A stretch of 64,000 nt of DNA from an uncultured Muribaculaceae bacterium (GTDB lineage Bacteria; Bacteroidota; Bacteroidia; Bacteroidales; Muribaculaceae): the NCBI GenBank assembly GCA_944321865.1, contig CALUMZ010000001.1, forward strand, positions 127,477 through 191,476, in the 5' to 3' direction. This document shows, piece after piece, positions 1 through 8,957 of the stretch. How positions within the stretch are numbered: the stretch's first letter is position 1; the number at the start of each line of letters is the position of its first letter. The notes beneath the pieces are model-generated. The model saw nothing but the letters and a program-made list of their open reading frames with translations, was not told where the DNA came from and made no database searches. The position numbers were made by a program, and so were the translations under genes.

Positions 1-916
1 CGTCTACGATTTCAATCATGGCAGCATAGGTCGCCATGTTGTTTATCCAATTTTCTTGTTGCTGTTTGCTTAATTCATTCCAATTAGGGCGTTTCCCATT
101 AAACTCATACTCATATATAGGCAATTGGGCAGTGTCGGGAAACAACCCTAATTGTTTCTGCCGGTCGAGTCGTCGATTGCGCAATACGTCATATCCGTCG
201 TTATAGTATGGACGGCAACGGGCAACCCTGTCTTCCGGTGCTTGGAGAGGCAAATGTGGCGCATAATAAGCAACGTATAGGAACAAAGGCTTTTGTGTGT
301 CATGCTGCAAGATGAAGCTGGTTGCAGAATCGGTTATTGCCGTAGTGTAATAGTAGTCATCGGGTATTTCTTTGAGGCCTATTGAGTCCATATTGTTATA
401 CAAAGGTTTGGGCTTATAGTAACTGCCTCCCCCTGAAAGACAACCGTAGAAACGCTCAAAACCTCGTTGAGTGGGCATGCTTCCGTTGGGCTTGCCGTAA
501 GATTGGTCGAGAGTAAGATGCCATTTTCCCGACATATATGTTGAATAACCATTGGCTTTTAATATCTCGGCAATGGTAGGATAATCATTGCTTATCTGGC
601 CTCGGTAGCCGGGGCGATGCTCGTCTACGGCTGTCATCCAGCCCATTCCCACTTCATGTTGGTAACGCCCGGTGACAAGTGCGGCGCGGCTCGGGCAGCT
701 ACGACCGGTATTGGTAAATTGTGAAAACCTAACGCCATGATTGGCAAGTCGGTCAATGTTGGGCGTGCGTATTTCGCTGCCATAACAACCAAGGTCGGAG
801 AAACCCATGTCGTCGCACATGATGAGAATTATGTTGGGTTTGTTGTCGGGCTTCTGCCCACAGATGGAGATTGTGGCAGAGCCAATCATAATTGAAGTCA
901 ATAAAACATGTTTCAT
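1..916 (-). CDS. Sulfatase, Ser-type (S1 family), C-terminal part outside window
   Basis: The first 305 codons are visible; the C-terminal part lies beyond position 1. The protein hydrolyses sulfate esters, probably in the periplasm or at the surface, since residues 1-20 look like a signal peptide. After it come the metal-binding CDDMGFSDLG stretch (residues 34-43) and the activation motif GRSCPSRAALVTGR. In that motif Ser73 holds the formylglycine position of the S/C-x-P-x-R signature, so this is a Ser-type enzyme that would need an anaerobic maturase (anSME). HWHL-type active-site context follows (SGKWHL). It is divergent from a GH20 hexosaminidase, which fits removal of sulfate from amino-sugar-containing host glycans. 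The exact substrate cannot be read. ATG at 914-916; a minus-strand -7 box TACCTTTG lies at 936-943. Confidence 0.9.
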   Translation of the reverse strand, partial: MKHVLLTSIMIGSATISICGQKPDNKPNIILIMCDDMGFSDLGCYGSEIRTPNIDRLANHGVRFSQFTNTGRSCPSRAALVTGRYQHEVGMGWMTAVDEHRPGYRGQISNDYPTIAEILKANGYSTYMSGKWHLTLDQSYGKPNGSMPTQRGFERFYGCLSGGGSYYKPKPLYNNMDSIGLKEIPDDYYYTTAITDSATSFILQHDTQKPLFLYVAYYAPHLPLQAPEDRVARCRPYYNDGYDVLRNRRLDRQKQLGLFPDTAQLPIYEYEFNGKRPNWNELSKQQQENWINNMATYAAMIEIVD

Positions 917-987
917 AGAAGGCTTGTTTTTACGGCAAAGGTAGCTTTAATTTTATTATGGGTTTAAGTATGTTCAAATAAAAATGC

Positions 988-995
988 TATATTTG
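988..995 (+). promoter_or_regulatory. Promoter -7 box of the GH20 gene
   Basis: TATATTTG matches the Bacteroidota -7 consensus TAnnTTTG. A weak -33 element (TTTA, 963-966) lies 21 bases upstream, and the ATG of the GH20 gene is 50 bases downstream. Confidence 0.6.
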
Positions 996-1045
996 TAGAA
1001 TAAATTCAAACCATTACTAACTCTAAAAATAAAAAACTAAAACTC

Positions 1046-3055
1046 ATGAGAAAAAGACTGATGATGCTGTTGGCCTGTGCCTTCTCGGTGTTTGCAATGG
1101 CTGTAGCCCAAGATGCGGTCCCGCAGGTGATTCCGGCGTTGCAAAGCTGGAAAGGCAAGAAAGGTAAATTGGAAATGCCTCAACAAGGCAGGGTGGTTGT
1201 TGATACTGAAGCAACAGCGGAGCTCAAGGATGCCGCTTCAATTTTGGTATCGGACCTTGCCGAAATGTTTGGTTACAACTATGAATTAGTACAAGGGAAG
1301 CCTTCCAAGAATGACATATATATAAAACTCGATTCCAAAGATTCGGAATATGGTGACGAATGCTATCGACTGACAATTGATAAACAAGTGAAGATAGTTG
1401 CGCCGACGGTAAAAGGAGCATTCTGGGGTACTCGTACATTGTTGCAGATGTTATATAATCAGCCCGAAGGTTTGCAGAAAGGTGAAACTCTCGATTATCC
1501 GGAATACCGCGACCGTGGTTTCATGCTTGATGTGGGACGTAAGTTCTTCACAATGGATTATCTCGAAAAGACTGTGAAGGTGCTGGCGTTCTACAAGATG
1601 AACTTGTTCCAAGTGCATCTTAATGATAATGCGTTTGTTGAAGATTTCAATAACGACTGGAAGCAGACATATTCGGCATTCCGCCTTGAAAGCGAAAGTT
1701 TTCCCGGTCTGACAGCTTTGGATGGTTCATATACAAAGGCTGAGTTCCGCGATTTCCAAAAGATGGCGATGCGCTATGGCGTAATGGTAGTGCCCGAAAT
1801 TGACGTGCCTGCCCATTCGCTTGCTTTCACGCAATTCGACCCGAGGCTTGCAGCCGACAAGAAAGAATATGGTATGGACCACTTGGATCTGTACAAGAAA
1901 GAGGTGTATCAGTTCCTCGATACGCTTTTTGCCGAGTATATAAGTGGTGACGATCCGGTGTTTGTAGGTCCGTATGTTAACATCGGAACCGATGAGTATG
2001 ACTTGAATGAAGGAGAACAGTTTAGAAAATTCTCAAATTACTATATCGACTATATCAGCAAGTTTGGTAAAAGACCTCGTATATGGGGTAGCTTGAACAT
2101 GATGAAGGGCGAGACCCAAGTTGATTTGACAAAATGTGACGTGAATGCATGGAACTATGGGTGGATGGGTGCCGATACCGTCTTGAAGCAGGGCGGAACA
2201 GCAATAAGTTTGTGTGACCAGCATTTATATATAGTACCGGGCATACACACTTATTATCATGACTTTCTTGATGCAAAATGGCTGTATGAGACTTGGAAAC
2301 CTAATCAAATGAATCAAGGGAATGAATGGGACAAAGATAATCCTGATTTCCTCGGTGTTATGTTTGCGCTCTGGAACGACCACGCAAAGAATGGCATAAG
2401 CCAGCAAGATGCACATTACCGTACTATGCCGGCTTTGCAGGTTGTGTCAGAACGCTTGTGGCGCGGCAATAACTCGGGAAGCGTGCCATACGCCCAATTC
2501 GAGGCATTGTGCAAAAGTACACCCGAAGCCCCCGGAGTGAATATGCTTGGACGGGTAAAAGGAACTGTTAATGTTACAGAGCAAGGGAAAGTCATAGATT
2601 TGACAGGCAATGACTCAATTGCAACAAAGGTGCCGGCTGTGGGATACCCATATAAGGTGGAATTTGAAATATATGCCGATAAGGATAAGCAACCAAAGGG
2701 TGGCATATTGTTCCAAGACCAGTATTCAAAGTTTATCACCAACTGGGGTGGTATGGGCAAGTTTGCATTTGAACGCGATGGTTATGTAAACATATTTCAT
2801 GCTTACAGCCTCCCTGCCGAGACTTGGGTGAAGGTGCGCATAGAAGGAGACCATGAGTCTACCTCGTTGTATGTAAATGATAAACTGGTAGAACGCTTGG
2901 ACATAATAGAAAGTGACGTATATAACAAACGTTGGGATCGTGTGGATCCGTTCTGGTATTATCAAACACTTGTATTCCCGTTGCAACAAATCGGCGACAA
3001 GCATCTCGGATTCAAAGGGCAATTGCGCAATGTGGTTTGCCAAGGCCAAGAATAA
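1046..3055 (+). CDS. Glycoside hydrolase family 20 beta-N-acetylhexosaminidase
   Basis: 669 residues. A signal peptide (about 1-21) directs export. An N-terminal GH20b-like domain (about 25-145) precedes the GH20 barrel (about 150-480), which contains PEIDVPAHS (250-258) and the catalytic pair Asp316-Glu317 in NIGTDEYD. The family cleaves terminal GlcNAc or GalNAc by substrate-assisted catalysis. The region after about residue 505 reads as a LamG/concanavalin-like beta-sandwich, probably carbohydrate-binding. The pair is GTDE rather than the usual GGDE, a mild variation. It is divergent from a sulfatase, which suggests joint action on sulfated glycans such as mucin; that is inference. Confidence 0.88.
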   Translation: MRKRLMMLLACAFSVFAMAVAQDAVPQVIPALQSWKGKKGKLEMPQQGRVVVDTEATAELKDAASILVSDLAEMFGYNYELVQGKPSKNDIYIKLDSKDSEYGDECYRLTIDKQVKIVAPTVKGAFWGTRTLLQMLYNQPEGLQKGETLDYPEYRDRGFMLDVGRKFFTMDYLEKTVKVLAFYKMNLFQVHLNDNAFVEDFNNDWKQTYSAFRLESESFPGLTALDGSYTKAEFRDFQKMAMRYGVMVVPEIDVPAHSLAFTQFDPRLAADKKEYGMDHLDLYKKEVYQFLDTLFAEYISGDDPVFVGPYVNIGTDEYDLNEGEQFRKFSNYYIDYISKFGKRPRIWGSLNMMKGETQVDLTKCDVNAWNYGWMGADTVLKQGGTAISLCDQHLYIVPGIHTYYHDFLDAKWLYETWKPNQMNQGNEWDKDNPDFLGVMFALWNDHAKNGISQQDAHYRTMPALQVVSERLWRGNNSGSVPYAQFEALCKSTPEAPGVNMLGRVKGTVNVTEQGKVIDLTGNDSIATKVPAVGYPYKVEFEIYADKDKQPKGGILFQDQYSKFITNWGGMGKFAFERDGYVNIFHAYSLPAETWVKVRIEGDHESTSLYVNDKLVERLDIIESDVYNKRWDRVDPFWYYQTLVFPLQQIGDKHLGFKGQLRNVVCQGQE

Positions 3056-3103
3056 ATCCAATATGCTGCCGATATAAACTAATATAGTATATTGAGCCTT
3101 TTT

Positions 3104-3141
3104 TAGCGATAGTTTGCCCAATATTAGGCAAACTATCGCTA
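3104..3141 (+). promoter_or_regulatory. 15-bp perfect palindrome overlapping a promoter
   Basis: TAGCGATAGTTTGCC (3104-3118) and its exact reverse complement (3127-3141) flank an 8-base spacer. The right arm runs into the -7 box TATCTTTG (3140-3147), and a possible -33 TTTG (3113-3116) lies inside the left arm. It is not a standard terminator on either strand, because the T-run lies before the hairpin on + and no T-run follows it. It could be an operator for a dimeric repressor or a cruciform at the transcript start. Confidence 0.6.
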
Positions 3142-3147
3142 TCTTTG
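3140..3147 (+). promoter_or_regulatory. Promoter -7 box of the PASTA gene
   Basis: TATCTTTG fits TAnnTTTG. It overlaps a potential TTG start at 3145, so translation must begin further down; the in-frame GTG at 3175 is the first sensible start. Confidence 0.6.
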
Positions 3148-3174
3148 CATTATATATGTAAAAATACAGCCATT

Positions 3175-3750
3175 GTGGAAACGAATAACAAGATTGTATC
3201 CTTTTTTAAAAGGCATCCTATAATTTTTAATTTGAGCCTTATTGTATTGGCTTTGTTTGTGGTTTGTTATGCGGCATTGTTTTGCCTTGATATTTTTACA
3301 GAGCATGGAAAAACGGTAAAAGTGCCCGATGTGCGGAATTTATCCTTGTCGGAAGCTACGAGCGTGTTGCATAGTGCCGGGTTTAATTGCGAGGTGACTG
3401 ATTCCATGTATAATGAAAATTATAACCTTGGAGCAGTTGTAGACCAATCGCCCAAGGCAAATTCGGAAGTAAAGTCTAACAGGACAATATACGTAAGTAT
3501 AAATTATTCGTCTCCACGCACTATATTGCTGCCCAATCTGGCAGATTACTCGGAACGACAAGGGGTGTCGATGTTGCAGGGATTAGGCTTTAGTAATGTT
3601 GAGGTTGTATATGTAACCTCACCATATAAAGGATTGATACTCGGAGTATCGGTAGATGACAGGCAGGTAGAACCCGGAACAAGGGTGTTGCCTTCGGCCA
3701 ATATCAAGTTAAGGGTGGGGGATGGCAATGAGGAAGATAGCCTTCTGTAA
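3175..3750 (+). CDS. PASTA-domain membrane protein
   Basis: About 191 residues from a GTG start, chosen because the upstream TTG at 3145 lies inside the promoter. A short cytoplasmic N-terminus is followed by one membrane segment (LSLIVLALFVVCYAALFCL) and then two or three PASTA modules outside the membrane (VKVPDVRNLSLSEATSVL and onwards). PASTA modules bind peptidoglycan or muropeptides in other bacteria; here there is no kinase or transpeptidase domain attached, so the role is unknown. The next gene is an RluD-like pseudouridine synthase 47 bases downstream, a neighbour pair I recall as common in Bacteroidota. Family call is firm, function is not. Confidence 0.85.
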   Translation: METNNKIVSFFKRHPIIFNLSLIVLALFVVCYAALFCLDIFTEHGKTVKVPDVRNLSLSEATSVLHSAGFNCEVTDSMYNENYNLGAVVDQSPKANSEVKSNRTIYVSINYSSPRTILLPNLADYSERQGVSMLQGLGFSNVEVVYVTSPYKGLILGVSVDDRQVEPGTRVLPSANIKLRVGDGNEEDSLL

Positions 3751-3797
3751 CTCCAAGATGCATCATATATATTATTAAAAAGATGCCTGTTTGATTG

Positions 3798-4856
3798 ATG
3801 GATATTCGCGACTTGGATAATGAAATAATAGATGCCCCCGATTTTGTAGAAGATGGCCGAGAGTTATGGGAGCATTACAGATTTGTTGCCGACAAGGGGC
3901 AAGAACTGTTGCGCGTCGATAAGTTCCTTGTAGCCCGCATTGCCGGCACATCGCGCAACCGCGTGCAGCAGGCGGCCGATGCCGGTTGCATAATTGTCAA
4001 CGGAAAGCCTGTCAAGTCGAACTACCGCGTAAAGCCTGCCGATGTGGTGAGCATAGTGATGGACCGGCCTCGTTACGAGAATGAAATCATTCCTGAAGAT
4101 ATTCCTCTCGACATAGTATATGAAGACTCGGAATTGCTCGTTGTCAACAAGCCGGCAGGACTTGTTGTTCACCCCGGACATGGGAATTATTCGGGTACAC
4201 TTGTAAATGCGTTGGCTTATCATTTCAAGGATAATCCGGATTATGATGTGAGCGATCCCAGAATGGGGCTCGTACATCGCATAGACAAGGACACATCGGG
4301 ACTATTGGTAATAGCAAAGACCCCCGACGCAAAAACTTCGCTTGGTAAACAGTTTTTCAATAAAACAACCAAGCGGCAATATGTTGCAGTCGTATGGGGT
4401 GAAATGGACGTAACAGACGGAACGGTGGAAGGGAATATAGGCCGCAATCCCAAGGACCGGCTGCAGATGACGGTGTTTCCTGACGGCTCAGATGGAAAGC
4501 ATGCAGTAACGCATTTCCATACGCTTGAGAATCTATCCCATGTGGCTGTGGTCCGCTGCCAACTTGAAACAGGCCGAACGCACCAGATACGGGTACACAT
4601 GAAATATATAGGGCATCCATTGTTTAATGATGCCCGTTATGGTGGCGACGTTGTGTTGCGTGGAAACAATACGGGGAAATACATGCAATTTGTGCGTAAT
4701 TGCTTTGATATATGTCCGCGTCAGGCGCTTCATGCCAAGACATTGGGTTTTATCCACCCAAAAACAGGAGTGCAGATGGACTTTGACAGTGAGATTCCTC
4801 AAGATATGCAAATGCTGATAGAAAAATGGAGAGCATATGCAAATGCAATAAAATAA
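3798..4856 (+). CDS. rluD: RluA/RluD-family 23S rRNA pseudouridine synthase
   Basis: 352 residues from the ATG at 3798 (a TTG directly precedes it at 3795). An S4 RNA-binding domain (about 36-95, LLRVDKFLVARI) is followed by the catalytic domain with GLVHRIDKDTSGLLVIAK, in which Asp163 is the nucleophile of the family, and RTHQIRVHMKYIGHPLFND near the C-terminus. It isomerises uridines in large-subunit rRNA in the cytoplasm. The rluD symbol is by family resemblance; RluA/RluC paralogues cannot be excluded from sequence alone. Confidence 0.9.
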   Translation: MDIRDLDNEIIDAPDFVEDGRELWEHYRFVADKGQELLRVDKFLVARIAGTSRNRVQQAADAGCIIVNGKPVKSNYRVKPADVVSIVMDRPRYENEIIPEDIPLDIVYEDSELLVVNKPAGLVVHPGHGNYSGTLVNALAYHFKDNPDYDVSDPRMGLVHRIDKDTSGLLVIAKTPDAKTSLGKQFFNKTTKRQYVAVVWGEMDVTDGTVEGNIGRNPKDRLQMTVFPDGSDGKHAVTHFHTLENLSHVAVVRCQLETGRTHQIRVHMKYIGHPLFNDARYGGDVVLRGNNTGKYMQFVRNCFDICPRQALHAKTLGFIHPKTGVQMDFDSEIPQDMQMLIEKWRAYANAIK

Positions 4857-4909
4857 CGGGCGCAGATGGTGCGTTTGATGCAAGAAAGGGATTATTTTAA
4901 ACAAAACTA

Positions 4910-4940
4910 TTTGTCGTGTGGGGAATAATGAGTAAATTTG
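4910..4940 (+). promoter_or_regulatory. Promoter of bamD (-33 TTTG, -7 TAAATTTG)
   Basis: TTTG at 4910-4913, a 19-base spacer, then TAAATTTG at 4933-4940: a near-ideal Bacteroidota housekeeping promoter, 37 bases before the ATG. Confidence 0.75.
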
Positions 4941-4977
4941 CACACTAAATAGGTTTTTAGACTATTCGGGAAAAATT

Positions 4978-5784
4978 ATGAAGCAGATTGTTTTTGTGCC
5001 GTTGCTTGCGCTTTTATTGCTTGCCTCAGGGTGTGGCGAGTATAATAAAGTGTTAAAAAGCAATGACTATAATTATAAATATGAATACGCAAAGAAGGCA
5101 TTTGAGCAAAAGAAATATGCCCAAGTGACGACCATACTTACAGATTTGGTTACCGTATTCAAGGGTACGGATAAAGCCGAGGAATCCCTTTATTTGTTGG
5201 CTCTTGCGTATTATGAGAATCAAGATTACACAAGTGCGGGGTCTTATTTTAAAACATATTACACGCATTACCCCAAGGGACAGTATGCCGAGCTTGCGCG
5301 TTATTATGCGGGATATGGCTACTATCTTGATTCGCCGGACCCGCAATTGGATCAAACCGACACGTATAAGGCGATAGAAGAATTGCAATCATTCCTTGAT
5401 TATTTCCCAAAGAGTGACAAAGTGTCGATTGCACAGAATGCCATATTTGAGCTGCAAGACAAACTGGTATATAAAGAATTGCAAAATGCGCAGCTTTATT
5501 ATAACCTTGGTAATTACTTGGGAAATAATTATGAATCGGCCGTAATCGTTGCGCGAAATGCAATAAAGGACTATCCATATAGCAAATACAAAGAACAACT
5601 TGAATTACTTATATTGAAATCAAGGTATCAAGAGGCTTCACAGAGTGTCGATGAGAAGAAAGTGGATCGTTTCAGGACTGTAATAGATGAATATTATTCT
5701 TTCATAAACAACTATCCCGAAAGCGAACATCGCAAAGAAGCCGATAATATATTTGCCATTGCAAGTCGTTACGTTAAAGATTAG
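4978..5784 (+). CDS. bamD: Outer membrane assembly lipoprotein BamD
   Basis: 268 residues. A lipoprotein signal (LLLASGC, Cys19) is followed by TPR-like helical repeats with the family feature of repeated Y-x-x-A...F-x-x-Y-P segments (YYTHYPKGQYAELARY, LDYFPKSDKV, IKDYPYSKYKEQL, INNYPESEHRKEA). BamD is the periplasmic lipoprotein partner of BamA in folding outer membrane beta-barrels. An omega-like RNA polymerase subunit gene follows 30 bases downstream, an arrangement I recall as typical of Bacteroidota. Length matches the family. Confidence 0.9.
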   Translation: MKQIVFVPLLALLLLASGCGEYNKVLKSNDYNYKYEYAKKAFEQKKYAQVTTILTDLVTVFKGTDKAEESLYLLALAYYENQDYTSAGSYFKTYYTHYPKGQYAELARYYAGYGYYLDSPDPQLDQTDTYKAIEELQSFLDYFPKSDKVSIAQNAIFELQDKLVYKELQNAQLYYNLGNYLGNNYESAVIVARNAIKDYPYSKYKEQLELLILKSRYQEASQSVDEKKVDRFRTVIDEYYSFINNYPESEHRKEADNIFAIASRYVKD

Positions 5785-5814
5785 GAAACATACAATTTTC
5801 ATTACATATCAAGA

Positions 5815-6153
5815 ATGGATTACAAGAAAACAAATGCACCGCTAAGCACAATAACTCGCGACATGATAAAAATGTCGGAGGATACAGGCAACGTATATGA
5901 AACTGTGTGCATAATTGCCAAGCGTGCCAATCAAATTTCGGTGGAAATGAAACAAGACTTGGAGAAAAAACTTCAAGAATTTGCATCGATGAATGATAAT
6001 CTGGAGGAAATATCGGAGAACAGAGAGCAGATTGAAATCTCCCGGTATTATGAAAAATTGCCCAAACCAACGTTAATCGCAGCTCAAGAATATATTGAGC
6101 ATAAGTTGGTGTATCGCAATCCGGTAAAAGAAAAAGACAAAATCGATGCATAA
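5815..6153 (+). CDS. rpoZ: RNA polymerase omega-like subunit (Rpb6-type)
   Basis: 112 residues. Segments such as NVYETVCIIAKRANQISVEM and the late KPTLIAAQEYIEHKLVYRNP match the Bacteroidota omega/Rpb6 family, where R-A-N-Q-I takes the place of the bacterial A-R-Q-I core. It would stabilise the beta-prime subunit of RNA polymerase. It follows bamD closely and is probably in the same transcript. The family is divergent from classical omega, so the symbol is a functional assignment. Confidence 0.8.
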   Translation: MDYKKTNAPLSTITRDMIKMSEDTGNVYETVCIIAKRANQISVEMKQDLEKKLQEFASMNDNLEEISENREQIEISRYYEKLPKPTLIAAQEYIEHKLVYRNPVKEKDKIDA

Positions 6154-6298
6154 ACGTATTTTTCGGCAGGGTATTTTATGACCTGTTGAATAATTCAATA
6201 AAAGAACGAAGTATACTCGGCTACTGCTTTGCAGGCGGCCGAGTTTATTTTATGGAATGCCGCTCGCATTGACAGTTGTATGGCTGAAATGATTTTTG

Positions 6299-6306
6299 TA
6301 AGTTTG
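6299..6306 (+). promoter_or_regulatory. Promoter -7 box of dnaB
   Basis: TAAGTTTG lies 28 bases before the ATG at 6334 and inside the longer open frame that starts at 6229. It therefore supports 6334 as the true start. A weak -33 (GTTG, 6275-6278) is 20 bases upstream. Confidence 0.6.
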
Positions 6307-6333
6307 CATTCCAAAAAAACAGCGTATCGAAAA

Positions 6334-7917
6334 ATGGATAATGTATACTCATATAAAAGTGACGGTAAACCGCAATCAAACCGTAGGCAGCCGTCGCAAC
6401 AGCTCGTTGCCGATTTCGGCATAATGCCTCCGATGGATACCGACCTTGAAGAGGCGGTGCTTGGTGCGTTGATGCTTGAAAAGGATGCCTATACCGTGGT
6501 TTGCGATTTGTTGAAGCCCGAAAGTTTCTACGACCCCAAGAACCAGAAGATATATGAGGCTATACAGCAATTGGGAGCCATGCAGCGCCCGATAGATATG
6601 CTGACTGTCACGGAACAATTGAGGCTCGATGGAACTCTCGATGAAGTGGGTGGGGCTATAAGGGTCTCGGAATTGACCGGACGTGTTTCTTCGGCCGCCA
6701 ATGTCGAGTATCACGCACGCATTGTAGCGCAAAAGTATCTGGCCCGGGAACTTATAAGTTTCTGTTCATCGGTGCAGACAAAGGCTTTTGACCAGTCGAA
6801 CGACGTTGACGACCTGTTGCAGGAAGCCGAAGGTAAATTGTTTGAAATATCTCAACACAATGTTAAAAAGGATGTAACGCAGATCGACCCTGTAATAAGC
6901 GATGCCATAAAGAAGATAGAAGATGCTGCCAACCGGGAATCGGGGCTTAGCGGGCTTCAGACCGGTTTTGTGGAATTGGACAAAGTTACCTCCGGCTGGC
7001 AGGCCAGCGACTTGATTATTATAGCGGCTCGTCCGGCCATGGGTAAAACGGCGTTGGTCTTATCGATGGCTAAAAATATGGCCGTAGATTTTAATATCCC
7101 TATTGCCATATTTTCTCTTGAGATGTCGAACATACAGCTTGTAAATCGTCTCATCAGTAACGTATGTGAACTCGAAGGCGAAAAAATTAAAAGTGGACAA
7201 TTGTCTCCTGCCGAGTGGAATAAATTGATGAGTCGTATAAAAAATTTGTATTCGGCTCCATTGTATGTTGATGACACGGCCAACTTGTCGGTGTTTGAAT
7301 TACGAACCAAGGCGCGCCGACTGGTGAGGGAGCATGGCATTAAAATGATTATAATAGACTATTTGCAATTGATGAATGCAAGTGGTATGAAATTCGGTAG
7401 CAGGGAACAAGAGGTAAGTACGATTTCTCGCTCACTTAAACAGCTTGCCAAGGAATTGGAGATACCGGTAATAGCATTGTCACAATTAAACCGAAGTGTG
7501 GAAAACCGCACAGATGGCAAGCGTCCGCAATTATCCGACTTGCGTGAATCGGGTGCAATTGAGCAGGACGCCGACATTGTGTGTTTTATACATCGTCCCG
7601 AGTATTATACAAAGTCAAGTGAAGATGCCAGTGGAAATGATATTCGCGGCTTGGCCGAATTTATTATCGCAAAACATCGTAGTGGTGCTGTGGGTGATGT
7701 GAAAATGAGATTTAGGGCGCAGTATGCACGTTTTGAGAATTGGAGTGATAATGTAATAGAAGTTGGAACTTATGAGTCTAAATTGGGGGGAGGCGCGTTG
7801 GCAAACGGAGAATCTTCACAAATGTCGCCACCGCCAGCCGTAGACGACAATAACATGGGCTTGCCTGCGAATTTTGATTTCTCGGCAAGTCCCGATGATA
7901 TTCAACCTCCTTACTAA
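6334..7917 (+). CDS. dnaB: Replicative DNA helicase DnaB
   Basis: 527 residues from the ATG at 6334, chosen because the promoter -7 box at 6299 excludes the upstream in-frame ATG at 6229. An N-terminal DnaB domain begins around PPMDTDLEEAVLGALMLE. The RecA-like motor domain holds Walker A ARPAMGKTAL (about residues 231-240), the Walker B segment IIIDYLQLM, and the late SQLNRSVE and ESGAIEQDADIV motifs. It unwinds DNA at the replication fork as a ring hexamer. The C-terminal tail (about 40 residues, Gly/Ser/Pro-rich) is low complexity. No intein is present. Confidence 0.95.
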   Translation: MDNVYSYKSDGKPQSNRRQPSQQLVADFGIMPPMDTDLEEAVLGALMLEKDAYTVVCDLLKPESFYDPKNQKIYEAIQQLGAMQRPIDMLTVTEQLRLDGTLDEVGGAIRVSELTGRVSSAANVEYHARIVAQKYLARELISFCSSVQTKAFDQSNDVDDLLQEAEGKLFEISQHNVKKDVTQIDPVISDAIKKIEDAANRESGLSGLQTGFVELDKVTSGWQASDLIIIAARPAMGKTALVLSMAKNMAVDFNIPIAIFSLEMSNIQLVNRLISNVCELEGEKIKSGQLSPAEWNKLMSRIKNLYSAPLYVDDTANLSVFELRTKARRLVREHGIKMIIIDYLQLMNASGMKFGSREQEVSTISRSLKQLAKELEIPVIALSQLNRSVENRTDGKRPQLSDLRESGAIEQDADIVCFIHRPEYYTKSSEDASGNDIRGLAEFIIAKHRSGAVGDVKMRFRAQYARFENWSDNVIEVGTYESKLGGGALANGESSQMSPPPAVDDNNMGLPANFDFSASPDDIQPPY

Positions 7918-7963
7918 ACCCGGATTGGTCGTTAGTCCGCAAAATGTCAGTTATATTAGCATT

Positions 7964-7993
7964 GTGGTGGAACTCCGTGGCTTAAACCACCAC
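7964..7993. terminator. Possible bidirectional terminator, dnaB / cysK
   Basis: GTGGTGG (7964-7970) pairs with CCACCAC (7987-7993) between the convergent dnaB and cysK genes. No good T-run follows, so it is a weak candidate. Confidence 0.4.
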
Positions 7994-8000
7994 CTAATAT

Positions 8001-8942
8001 TTAGATGGGATAATTTTCCACGTCGTATAATTTTGTGGATAGATACCGTTCTCCGGTGTCGGGCAAAATGGCTACTATACATTTGCCGGCGTTTTCTTTG
8101 CGACGTGCCAATTGTATGGCGGCCCATACCGCGGCTCCAGAAGATATGCCCACGAGCAGGCCTTCGTGAACTCCGAGCATTCGGCTAGTCTTTATGGCTT
8201 CATTGTCGGGAACATCTATAATTTCGTCAACAGTCGATGCATTATAGTTGGCCGGAATAAAATTTGCTCCGATGCCTTGTATCATGTGTGGTCCTGCGTG
8301 ACCTTCTGTCAGCAAGGGGGAGGATTCGGGTTCTACTGCCACTATTCTCACATTGGGTTTCAAGCGTTTTAATTCTTTCCCTGTGCCACTGATTGTACCT
8401 CCGGTTCCTACACCGGCAACAAATATATCTATTTCCCCTTGGGTGTCTTTCCATATTTCCGGGGCTGTGGTAGATTCGTGGATTTGAGGATTTGCCGGAT
8501 TGGAAAATTGTTGCAAAATTACGGAGTTGGGGGTGTTGCGCTGAAGTTCTTCGGCTTTGTCAACAGCACCTTGCATGCCGTTTGCTCCCGGAGTCAGTAC
8601 AACTTTTGCTCCCAGAGCCTTTAAGAGCATTTGCCGTTCAACACTCATCGTTTCAGGCATCGTCATTATTGCTTTATATCCACGTGCGGCCGCATTCATG
8701 GCTATTCCAACGCCGGTGTTTCCGCTTGTCGGCTCTATTATGGTTCCACCGGGTTTCAGTTTCCCGGAAAGCTCGGCATCATCAATCATGGATTTTGCGA
8801 CACGATCTTTTATGCTTCCGGCAGGATTAAAGTATTCTAATTTTGCAATTATGCGAGCTTTTAATTCAAGTTCTTTTGCGATATTGTTTAATTCAAGCAT
8901 TGGCGTGTTGCCAATTAACTCGGTAATATTCTTTGCTAACAT
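8001..8942 (-). CDS. cysK: Cysteine synthase A (O-acetylserine sulfhydrylase)
   Basis: 313 residues from the ATG at 8942 (a TTG three codons upstream is less likely). It makes cysteine from O-acetylserine and sulfide with pyridoxal phosphate. Lys45 in NPAGSIKDR is the cofactor-binding lysine, and PTSGNTGVG (about 71-79) and GTGGTISGTG (phosphate binding) are intact. It is the last gene of a minus-strand run GT2-radC-cysK, 15 bases after radC. The cytoplasmic role is well established; choice between CysK and CysM rests on length and motif style. Confidence 0.92.
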   Translation of the reverse strand: MLAKNITELIGNTPMLELNNIAKELELKARIIAKLEYFNPAGSIKDRVAKSMIDDAELSGKLKPGGTIIEPTSGNTGVGIAMNAAARGYKAIMTMPETMSVERQMLLKALGAKVVLTPGANGMQGAVDKAEELQRNTPNSVILQQFSNPANPQIHESTTAPEIWKDTQGEIDIFVAGVGTGGTISGTGKELKRLKPNVRIVAVEPESSPLLTEGHAGPHMIQGIGANFIPANYNASTVDEIIDVPDNEAIKTSRMLGVHEGLLVGISSGAAVWAAIQLARRKENAGKCIVAILPDTGERYLSTKLYDVENYPI

Positions 8943-8957
8943 AGTATTCAATTGCTT

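Noticed and set aside
3104..3141. Rho-independent terminator for the GH20 gene
   Set aside because: The stem is strong, but the T-run is on the wrong side (before the stem on +) and the right arm enters a promoter.
3145..3174. TTG start for the PASTA gene
   Set aside because: The TTG is part of the -7 box TATCTTTG; a transcript would begin after it. The GTG at 3175 is used instead.
6229..6333. Upstream ATG and 35 extra residues of dnaB
   Set aside because: A -7 box lies at 6299-6306 inside that stretch, and the extra residues are not part of the DnaB family.
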